Made by a program: the position numbers and the translations under genes | The notes under the pieces: generated by a model | Database searches by the model: none | Seen by the model: only the letters and a program-made list of their open reading frames with translations | Told to the model about the DNA's origin: nothing | From: Cryptomeria japonica | Lineage: Eukaryota > Streptophyta > Pinopsida > Cupressales > Cupressaceae | DNA: 64,000 nt | Reading direction: 5' to 3' | NCBI RefSeq assembly: GCF_030272615.1 | Contig: NC_081410.1 | Location: 254,559,533 to 254,623,532, forward strand | Shown here: one piece after another, positions 55,561 to 64,000 of the stretch | How the letters are laid out: every line of letters starts with the position of its first letter | Position numbering within the stretch: the stretch's first letter is position 1

Positions 55561-56088
55561 TAAATCCTGCAGGCCGGATTTGAAGGATTGACACCATATT
55601 TTGCCAAGTAAGCTTGTTGTGTCTCCCTTGGAATCGTTTAAAATGCATGCAGAATTGGTTATATGTGTTTATGCAAAATTGATTAAATGATTAAGTCTTT
55701 AGACCGCATCTTTTCCCATTTGGAAGGCATCAAGAAAAGCAGTTAAGATCAAAGTCTGTCCCAGAAGTTAACCGGGAATGCATTTTTCAGACTTAGGGAA
55801 TCTTAAACCTCATCCATTTTTTTTGAAAAAAATGATCTTAAAGACTAAGTGCAAATTTAGCAGTCAAAATCGCCTAAGTCCTTGAACCGCAGTTGTAGAG
55901 TAAAATTTTTTAATCAAAGAGCTTAATAATGTTTCATGTCCAAATTAAGCAAGCTCTTTCACTGAAGTATCATGCTTTCTTCAAATTCGGTTTTCCATTG
56001 ATCCTTGTGCGCTAATGTATCCCTTTTATCTAACCTGTTTTGTTTCCTTCATCTCGTCTTGTAATCTGCGTCCGGTTGTCCAAGATAG

Positions 56089-59000
56089 ATGCCTAAATCT
56101 GCGGTAGAGTCCTCAAAGACACCTGGTGCAGCCGAAACGTCCCAAGCTTCTAAATCAGACATCCCTCGCAAAGGCGAGAAGATGAAATACCAATACCAAA
56201 GGGGAGGACTGAGGGAATCAAAGGTCCAAAGCATATGGGAAAACGTAGGTGATACTGACCTAGGCCACATCGACATTCAAGACTTCAGAGACAGAGTATT
56301 CTCCCCTAACGCATATGGCAAGCCTAGGCGGATGATGGAAAGTGGTATCGCCCAGGCAGCAGGATTTCCCCCATCAGTGCAAAATTATGAGCTGGTAGTG
56401 GAGGTTGCCTGACATTATCAACCAAACACCAGATTAGTGGTTCTTGAGAATATGGTCCTAGCTGACTTCACTCCTGAGGCCATTAGCGACGCATTCGACA
56501 TCCCCTTCCCGGATAACCCCATAGCAACAACTATAGATGAAGCGCAAGTGGCATATGATATGAACCCTGCCAAATGCAGGACATTAATAAATGAGGAGTG
56601 GTATAAGGAGAGAAGACCTCCAAGCATTAGAATTGGGAAAAAGACCCCAGAGGTGACTTTCACAATGAGCATGGAGATATGGTCACCTTGCTCAACCGGG
56701 TTATGGGACTCCCCCAATCTAACTTTTTTGAAGAGTGGATGTTCTATTTTACAGAGTAGGTCTTCGCCGGGAAATCCAAGTTCGACTGGGCCCAGATCAT
56801 AAGTGACAATATCCATAACCAATTGGTCGAACTTGAAGAGAAAAAGTACTTCACCATGACATCTTATCTAGTCTATATGTTCGCCCAACACTAGCCACTG
56901 CCAGGGTTGATCAAGAAAGGTGAAATTGGGAACGGGCCCAATCAAGTAAAGGTGTACGATAGCTATCTGCAACTACATTATCATGACATAGCTCAGAGGG
57001 AAAATAACAACCCTGCTTATGCAATTGGTCAGTATGAGTGTGTCAATGACGCCTTCACAATGCGCCTAGTCAGGCTGATGCAAGGGGGATTACACATAAG
57101 GCTCTCAGAGCAAGCTACCATTTTGGTACAAAGGTATGGCGCCTGGTTTATTCAGTTCCCAAGGTTCTCCTACATCCGAATAGCTGGCTTTGAAGGCGCT
57201 CCGTTCCGACTTCCACGCTATCCAACAGACAAAGTAATTCTTCTGGAAGTTGCAAGGCAAGCACGTCCAACAAACAGTTTACTCAAAGACAAGAAGTAGT
57301 CTGGATTCGCCTTCCCTATGATTTTAGGTAACCTCGATGACCATTTAAAGAATCCAGCACATGCCGACGAGTCACTTGCTGAGTTAGCCTCTTCTGGCCT
57401 ACAGGAACATTTCCCAAGGAAATGTTTTGATCATGACAATCTGGCGAAGAGAGCCTACGACAAGCGCTACAGAGCAAAGGAATCAATTGAAGACTATTGG
57501 AAGAATTGTTTTGATGACTATGAGGTCCGACGGCGCGAATATTCAAGGTTAAGTGTGCAGCAAATGCGACTTTATGAATACCGTGGAGTCCCGAATCAGG
57601 TAACGGATTCTGGAAATTGCTTACAAGTTCGGGAGTTTGAGGCAGTAAGACATCTCTTGCCGAGCATCGATTGGTCACAGGATCCAATCAATGATTTTGA
57701 GGCAGTTATGGCAGCCTCGGGAAGGTACACTGATCACTGGCTAAACCAACAGATTGAGCGGCTAACTCATGAGGGAGTCCAGTTCACCTACCATATGATG
57801 GGTAGTCTTGATTCTCAGTCCTCTGAAGATGAGGGAACCTCAAGTGCGCCAAAGGAAGAGGTTGAGAAGCCCGAAAAAAGGAAGAAAGCCAAAGCCAACA
57901 GAGGGACTCGGACATCTAAAAGGACCAGAAGGGAGAAGATCCCTATTAGGAGACCAGAGGTCACTTCATCATCCTAAGACCCCAATTCCGATGATGATGT
58001 AAGTGAACTTGATCATATACCTGCTCCGCCTTCCCAGAGCGATGTTGATGCATTCGAAGCTGATGATCCTCCGGCACAAGACAGGCTAAATACAGAGGTG
58101 AGGGTCATTGAGTCTGGCGAACCTGAAAATCAATTTGAGGGAGAAATTTCATCCAATCAAGGGGTTGATGTGCATGAGCTCACCCAAGGGAGTCGCCATG
58201 AATTGCAACTGCATAGTACCAGCAAGGATGACACCACTGTTGAAGGAGAGCGAAGGGCGGAAGAGACCCACGAGCCTGATAGAACTGAGGAACAACCATC
58301 ACATGGGGATACTAGACAGTTGTTCAGCGAGGTAGGAGAGAATTCAGCTGCAAGCAAAGGACTGGACACTTCTTCAACTCCTGTAACAGATCAGTTACAG
58401 ATATGCAATGAACTAGCTGAAAGCATTAAAGAGCAAAGTGGGAATTTGACCATAGCATCCGAGCAGACCATACCTCAAGATTGGTTAGTTGCTTGAGCAC
58501 AGCGAAAAGTAGCCACCAAGCCACCTATCGACTTGGAGGACATTTTCTCTCGCATAGGGGAAGCAAAGTCCAAAGGGAAGAAAAAGCCTAAAGCCTATTC
58601 CCGAATAACCAAGGATGAACAAAGGAACCGTACCATCCATATCGCCACCCCACCTGTGGATAAGCCAGCAGATCAAGTTACACTAGCTGATTATAGCATC
58701 ACAACCGTCCCAATCGGACGAGCCACCAAAGAGCAGGAAAGGGAGGAGTTCAAGGACTCCGTGCAAAACATGCTCAGGCAACTCGACGAGATAACTGCTG
58801 AAAGAAACATGTACCGAGTTTGTGCTGAGCAGGCCGAGGGGTACATTGATCACTTGCTGAGATCGTTGCATAATGCCCCCGAATCCCATGTTCCCCCATC
58901 AGCATTGGCGCAAAGGACAACAACAGAGTTTGAAGGAGTACGGGATACCGCCAAGGCCGTCAAAGAATGGATTCAAAGCATCAAAGAAAGAAGAGAGCAA

Positions 59001-59699
59001 ATTTTCAAGGATCTGCGCGAAATGGCCCTCCATAGGGAATCCACAATTATCAAAATGTGTAAGCTAAGGAAGGAATGCTATATCACTCATGAGGTGATTG
59101 CCAGGGCTTTGTCCTTCATTAGGGCCCTATTTTGGACCTGCTCTCAAATCCCCACCATATTATCCTAAATCCTTATAATGTCAATACCTTCAAGGAATGG
59201 TATTGGACTCTCAACATGAAAAACGACATGAAGGATAATATCAATAAAATGCAAGATAAGTGTGATGACACTTTATCAAATGTAAAGGACCTTGGTGAAG
59301 GGATTCTCAAATCAATGGTTCCCGGTTGGAAAAATAGTATGGAAGATAATGAGGTGCAACCACAGTGGGAGGACAGGCTTAAACCCAGGGTCACCTACTC
59401 CATGGAGGATCTAGATTTTGCTATTGGGCTGCAAGCGAATATATCATGCTTTGAAAATCACAAGTCATACTAGAGGGAAGAGCTGGAGAATTTAGATAGC
59501 CTCCTACAAGGTATTCATTACAAAATGTTTAATCCTCCTATGCCGTCGACAACCGAACTATTCAAGTTATGTCTAAGATTTTAGGACTACGTTCGGGTAG
59601 AGCGTGCAGCCGATCGGGATATATGGGGAGAGTACCTGCGCGACGAGGTCGAATTTATCACAAAGGAGTCTACTGCAGGAAAGGAAAAAGTGCCTTCAT
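56089..59699 (+). pseudogene. Decayed protein of about 1200 codons inside element H
   Basis: The coding region is recognisable across three registers: 56089-56660 (frame 1, TGA at 56410), then about 56660-59168 (frame 0, stops near 56758, 56894, 57297, 57975 and 58494), then 59132-59699 (frame 2). The N-terminal part (VLENMVLADFTPEAISDAFD, then FFEEWMFYFTE) and middle part (YGAWFIQFPRFSYIRIAGFE) have the globular pattern of the plant transposon-associated proteins annotated as putative plant transposon protein or plant mobile domain-like, though I cannot confirm homology. A basic NLS-like cluster follows near 57880-57950, then a long acidic low-complexity stretch, then a coiled-coil-like region (58730-59030). 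There are no Gag knuckles, protease or RT. Its position between the LTR head and the TATA box is unusual. Confidence 0.6.
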
Positions 59700-59975
59700 A
59701 AAGTGCATATTTCTTTTAAAAATCTAGAAAGGCACTTTTAGCCATAAAGTTCGTGTTTAATTGCCAAGTCAGCTGTAAATTTTGAGCTCCGTGCATGTGC
59801 ACTTTTTGAGCTGTTGTTGGTAGTTATTAATTACCTTTTTTAGGTACTTATTGTTCCTCTTTGGGTAGTTGTTGATATTTGCCTCCTATTTATGGGCATG
59901 GGTACTATTTTGTATAGATGAATCTAGGCCACTTGTTTTGTTTAAATCTTGGCCATTCATCTAATTCTGAAACTC

Positions 59976-59983
59976 TATTTAAA
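59976..59983 (+). promoter_or_regulatory. TATA box of H
   Basis: TATTTAAA, preceded by GGCCATTCATCT, about 1.05 kb before the end of H. It is the counterpart of the TATA box in F at 40810. Confidence 0.55.
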
Positions 59984-61039
59984 GGGACTGGTTTTCCCTT
60001 ATTTTTGTAAGAAGTCTAAGATTGTTGCAGAAGCTCTAGCGAAATTTATGCAGGATTAATGGAAAATTAAAGTTGTTTCATTTCTTTGTGAGTGCATGGT
60101 CTCCTTCTTCACCATTTTAATTATTCTGTTATGTCTTTTATTTTCAGATAGTATTTTTTGGATAACATTTGATAGAAGCCTTGGTGTTCATACCATTAAG
60201 GACTGACTGATTGTCATTCCCCCTGCATGGTTAGTCTGAACCCACTTATATGCTCAGTTCGGTTGTTTTTGATTAAGGAAAAAACGGGTTTTGAAGGGGC
60301 CCCGAAACCCTTTACAAGCGGAACTTAATCAGAAAAAGCACCAAGAAACAAAAAGGAACAGACCATCGAAAAGCCAGCAGAAAACCAAAGAAAACCGGCA
60401 AATGCCCCACAAAGCCAGCCAGACTCCAGAAGAGAAACTAGTTGATTTTTTCCAGGGCGTTCGCCAAGGTATTGCTAATTCCATGCAGCTCTTTAATTGC
60501 TCAGTTTGGTTGTTAAACATTAAGTGAATGAATGTCAAAATTTTGCATTTATGTTTAGTAGCATGAAAATTTAGTTCTCCTTGGAGATCGCACTAGATTT
60601 TTTCAGCATTGTGCTTGAGTCTTGGAGGTTTCTGTCTGTTTTCTTGAACATGTTATCTTAGTTAATTAATCAGATTTTCTCTATCTCTTTTCCCCTTTCC
60701 TCTTTTTCCTTTTTTTTACCAAGAAGAAACCACACAGTCAAGCTGAGTTAGTATCAATCCAACTGAAATCAACCGATATAAGACTGTTAAACTTTAGGGA
60801 ACTCGCTCGAAAGTTGTTCATCTAACCTTAAGTCCCCTTTGTGTTTCCAGCAAAATACATCAAACCACTAAGTTATCCTGTAGTCAAGACCTGACAACCG
60901 AAACATTGAGGTAATCCCCATTGATCAATTAAAAACAGCACTAGGGATTTCCTTATTTCAAGAGAGGATAGGATTCTTAGTATTCTATTCTGTGTTGGCC
61001 GGATGGAACCGTAGTGATGCGATTTCAGACACGTCAACA
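59984..61039 (+). other. Leader and tail of H, no gene
   Basis: The sequence after the TATA box resembles the transcribed part of an LTR. A Lys-rich open frame of 78 codons (60291-60527) has no known domain. The last 70 nt are homologous to the end of F. Confidence 0.5.
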
Positions 61040-61510
61040 ACTTCATGTTGGGGGTAAAAACCGCGACACCTTATGCTCACTTCCAGTTGGGGGTGAAATT
61101 TCCAACACTTTATGGTCACTATCAATGCCTAATCAAAACCCCAACCTGCTTGTCACTTCCACTTGGGGGTAAAAAACCCGACCACCTTGTGACAGCTGCA
61201 AGTGACAATTAGAAACCACGACACCCTGAAGTTACTTCCAGTAGGACCTCAAAAGTCCGACCTTGCTGTGACTTCCAGTAGGAGCCTAAAAGTCCAACCT
61301 GCCAGTAAGCACTTCCACTTGAGGGTGAAAACCACAACCTACTTGATGACCACTTCCACTTCATGGCAAAATCCCTGACCTACTTGATGTCATTTCCAGT
61401 AGCACCTGAAATTCACGACCTGCTATAGTGCATTTCCAATGCCTCATCAAAACCCCGACCTGCTGTAGAGCACTTTCAGTTGCTCCTGAAATCCACGATA
61501 TCTAGATAAT
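61040..61510 (+). repeat. CACTTCCAGTTG repeat field of K, right part
   Basis: It continues the field cut by H, with units of 35-50 bp such as CACTTCCAGTTGGGGGTGAA and CACTTCCACTTGGGGGTAAA, each followed by a CCGACC or ACGACC segment. Confidence 0.8.
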
Positions 61511-62569
61511 AATCAGGCTTCAAACACAAAAAACTCAGACTTGTCACTCAAAAATTTGACCCTCAAGCATCAAAATCAGACTCAAATTGATTGGAATCAG
61601 ATCAAAAGAAGTAAAATCAGACATAAAATCAGAAGATTAAAGCACTTAGAATACATATTAGATTAAGATATCCATATAAATTTGTCTACATCATATATGA
61701 TTTATGTGATCTTTGTTTGCGGATATAACTGAAAAGAAAGATGAAGGTGCAAATTCCTAACACCATTAAGGAACTCATCAGCGGATGAAGGTGATATCAA
61801 GGTCATCAACTGATGAAGGGAACAGGTCAAACTTCATAATCGGGATACAGCCACATAAAGGAGTGCAACATGGTGAAGATCATCACAACTGCAAAGCAAC
61901 AAGAAAGACTTCAAGATCAACATAAGGATGAAGCGAATGCAAAGAACATGATCAGCAGTACGATACACTAGCACACTTCAATTGCAACATGTGGACAAGA
62001 CATACATAGAAACATCCAACATCATGAAGAAATCAAAGATAGAGAATCAAGAATCATCACTTCGAAATCACAAATCGAAGATTGCTTCACAAAGACAAGG
62101 ACAAGGTATAGCAATGAAGATAGGAAGATGTTTTACAATCTTGAATTTCCTTCGGAAATCCAAGAATTATTGCCGATACAACACAAGTAATCTCAGTGAA
62201 AGACATCAAAATGAGAAGATTCAGAAGCAATGCAAACATGAAGGATAAAGTGCAGTCAAAGATGAAATTCCCAAATAGGAGGCTTCAAGTGAAGCTGATC
62301 AAATCAGAGAGATGATGCAGTTTGCTAATATCTCCCACCACCACCTCAATCACCTCTGGTGCTTGCAAATGTTGAGCATCAAGAGATATTGCCTGAATCA
62401 CCTACAACTTGTGATGAGTTACAAGGAGCAAGTAGCTGAGGTGGTGCCCAATCATCACCAACTCACCTTCACACATCATCCCAATTCAAAGCGTCTAGAT
62501 TCAATGCACCTGACTCACCCAACGAGGCAAATAACTACCACATGTGGGCGCAAAGTTTGATGTACCTTC
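61511..62569 (+). other. Body of LTR K, no gene
   Basis: A-rich sequence with short frames only. Segments such as AGCATCAAGAGATATTGCCT correspond to AGTATCAAGAGATATTCCTT in F. Confidence 0.5.
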
Positions 62570-62860
62570 CGGTTGTGAGGTATTCACACATCGCCCCACT
62601 ACAAATGGGGACCCCCACTTTTTTTTTGCTTTTCAGGATAGTGTTAGAGTCCTTAGCTATTAGCCTTTGCATCGAAGAAGTATAGAAGGTCAGGAAGCCA
62701 GGAGTTAGGTGGATAGCCTTGTTTGAGGTGTGAAATGAGTGAGTTACAGCCTTCACTTCATGTGCATACCCTCAGGAGCGTACTTCATGATCATCACTTT
62801 TGGAGCAATCTCCCCTAAAAGCCTTGTTTGAGTGTGAATTGAAGCGTTTTAAAGAAAATA
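62570..62860 (+). mobile_element. LTR head L, third copy of the F/K type
   Basis: GTTGTGAGGTATTCACACAT, then CGCCCCACTACAAATGGGGA, then CCCCCACTTTTTTTT, in the order seen in F and K. It is either the start of K's partner LTR or a separate insertion. The sequence loses similarity around 62830-62880, where the hAT-like relic begins. Confidence 0.6.
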
Positions 62861-62879
62861 ATGAGCATGATTTTGATTG

Positions 62880-64000
62880 AGATCACCTCAAATCAGAGAA
62901 ACGAAAATCGCCATGAATCGCCTAAACTCGGCGAGTCCAAGTCCAAGTCATGCTCGCCGAGTCTGGCGAGCAAACTTGCCAGACTTGCCGAGTTGGCGAG
63001 TTTGGCTCAAACTCGCCAAACTCGGCGAGTCCCGAGCCCCAAACTCGGCTACTGGCTGCGTTAGTAAAATGACAAAAAAAAAAACATTTTAAAAAGTTTT
63101 TTTAAAATGAATGGTATTGTCTTTGTTCACTACAACCTCCGCCTGAGAATGTCAGCCAATAGAAAAATAACACCCGACGCCTTTATTAAATAATAAGTTT
63201 TTTTGGCCTCGCAGGGCGCTGCCCCTCCACCCCACCTTGTATCGCAACAGGGAGCGCGCAAGGGGCACTGCCCCCAAACCCCCGTCGAAAAATATGGGGG
63301 GAAACTGCGTCGATAGAAGTAGGGAAAATTTAACCTCCTAGTCTGATACTGATTGGATCGACCAGGTAGATGTAGAGGCTGAGACTGTAGCCATGGCAGA
63401 GGAGGAGAGGAGAGCACGAGCAAAGACAGGAGATTTAAAGGCAAATAGTGACACGGATGTTCTTGATGTTGGTGAGCATGGCATGGTGTCACGGGAGCGG
63501 CTATGGCTGTCGAATCATCCAGGACCTACCTTAGACGCCTTCATAGGGGGCTGGGGCCGGAGGGTGCAGGCTCCTCTGAGCCATAGGCTTGTAGTTGTAT
63601 TTACCTTTGGTATTTGTATGAAACATTTAATGATGATCATATGATGACATGGATTTTTTATTCCATGAGTTTTGTAATATTGTATACATTTGACAATATT
63701 TATATATCTATGTTTGTTATTTCCTTCAGCTACAATTTGCGTTTATGCTTATGTGATTGATGTATACTTGTGTATGTAATCAAATGAGCCGAGTTTGATG
63801 ATGTTATTGTGTCTTTAAGGTGTATTCAATAAAGGGTGCCTGAAACAAGTTTTAAATCTTTAAAAATCTCTAAATTTCTTGAGTTTTTCACTTTCCCAAG
63901 TCCCGCCGAGTCTAACTCTGAGTCCCGAGTCCGAGTCCGATTTGGCCTTGCCTAGTCCGAGCCGAGTCCGAGTCCCGTTTCTTTGCCTCAAATACTCCTT
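62880..64000 (+). mobile_element. hAT-like DNA transposon relic (runs to the right edge)
   Basis: The left end has a dense cluster of ACTCGCC / GGCGAGT in both orientations (62925-63050). The right end has CGAGTCCGAGTCC-type repeats (63900-63985). Between them lie the GC-rich phrase GGGCGCTGCCCCTCCACCCC shared with the relic at 15.99 kb and a short coding remnant. Clustered subterminal short motifs at both ends are typical of hAT elements. The exact termini and the TSD were not found. Confidence 0.5.
63340..63644 (+). pseudogene. Possible tail of a hAT-type transposase
   Basis: The open frame reads DTDWIDQVDVEAETVAMAEE and continues to DVLDVGEHGMVSRE. It is acidic, like the C-terminal extensions after the dimerisation domain of plant hAT transposases. 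No catalytic part is present, and the 3' half of the frame (from about 63520) is probably not protein. Identification is tentative. Confidence 0.35.

Larger units (their letters stand above)
53902..61039 (+). mobile_element. Element H: 7.1-kb LTR-like unit with internal coding region
   Basis: It starts TGTTGTGCATTGCACACGC and ends ACACGTCAACA. The flanks are ACTTT (53897-53901) and ACTTC (61040-61044), one mismatch, and joining them restores a CACTTC unit of K's repeat field. Neither end is repeated inside, so no separate LTRs can be drawn. A TATA box near 59976 and a tail homologous to that of F (TTCAAGAGAGGA, CTATTCTGTGTT) make it look like one complete LTR, that is, a solo LTR. A second copy of its head is at 1-1773. 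Confidence 0.75.
52877..62569 (+). mobile_element. Element K: long LTR related to F, interrupted by H
   Basis: It starts TGTTGTGACATTTTCACAC and matches the head of F closely (ACATCGCCCCATTGCAAATG, GACCCCCACTTTTTT, CTTTCTAGGTTAG). It runs through a tandem repeat field, is cut by H at 53902-61039, and continues through the same repeat field to about 61510. It then passes into segments in the same order as F (CAAGAGATATT, then GGTGGTGCCC-like). No tail ending ACATCAACA is seen before 62570, so K is truncated or interrupted there. Confidence 0.65.

Noticed and set aside
60291-60527. Lys/Gln-rich 78-codon frame in the tail of H
   Set aside because: It is low-complexity, without known motifs, and lies in what appears to be LTR leader sequence.
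53902-61039. Reading H as a complete LTR retrotransposon with internal gag
   Set aside because: Neither end is repeated inside, and no PBS or PPT is found around the coding region. The ends match single LTR ends of related families.
62312-62560. 82-codon frame in the body of K
   Set aside because: His/Gln-rich composition from CAC/CAT-rich DNA. No homologous frame is seen in the corresponding part of F.

Overview
The window looks like an intergenic or intronic stretch of a large, repeat-rich plant genome. A conifer or other gymnosperm is my best inference, from the very long nested LTR elements, the gag-only (TR-GAG-like) element, the chromodomain Ty3/gypsy elements and the near absence of host exons. 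There is no bacterial gene organisation, and I found no rRNA, tRNA or CRISPR array. Almost everything is transposable-element DNA. What can be read with confidence is element structure: LTR ends, 5-bp target-site duplications (TSDs), primer-binding sites (PBS), polypurine tracts (PPT) and decayed or intact ORFs.

Layout. 1-1773 is the head of a long LTR on the minus strand (family H, second copy 53902-61039). 1774-7268 is the right part of an LTR element (A) with a 636-aa unrecognised ORF and a 2.66-kb LTR. 7806-11170 is two head-to-tail, diverged LTR units within one TSD (GAGGT). 13194-13971 is a solo LTR (TSD AGTTA). 15.6-16.2 kb and 62.9-64 kb are hAT-like DNA transposon relics. 17.5-17.9 kb is a DUF4283-like ORF fragment.

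17981-50139 is a six-element nest. The oldest is C, a gag-only element of about 4.3 kb without its insertions (TSD AATTT). D is inserted in C's gag (19821-37626, TTTAG/ATTAG). The Ty3/gypsy element G1 is in D's left LTR (19962-27152, GTGGT). The Ty3/gypsy element E is in D's right LTR on the minus strand (29405-37263, ATATG). F, a solo LTR of about 4.5 kb on the minus strand, is in C's right LTR (39970-50025, GGAAG). B, inside F, is a nearly pristine 5540-bp element (44109-49648, GTAGA) with two 1400-bp LTRs that differ at only three positions.

50317-51028 carries minus-strand sequence that looks like exons of an unidentified host gene, including a tandemly duplicated and decayed exon. If so, the nest sits in an intron of that gene. 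52877-62569 is a third long LTR (K). It is interrupted by H, an LTR-like unit of 7.1 kb that carries a decayed coding region of about 1200 codons upstream of its TATA box.

Most interesting points: (i) B and A are LTR elements with no reverse transcriptase whose single long ORFs share WDPG motifs and the same C-terminal tail as the autonomous gypsy Pol, read through the PPT into the LTR. (ii) An 18-nt perfect stem-loop lies just before the PPT in four different elements. (iii) The heads of the F/K/L and H LTRs keep the same two hairpins with different, covarying stem sequences. (iv) H appears to encode a protein inside its LTR.
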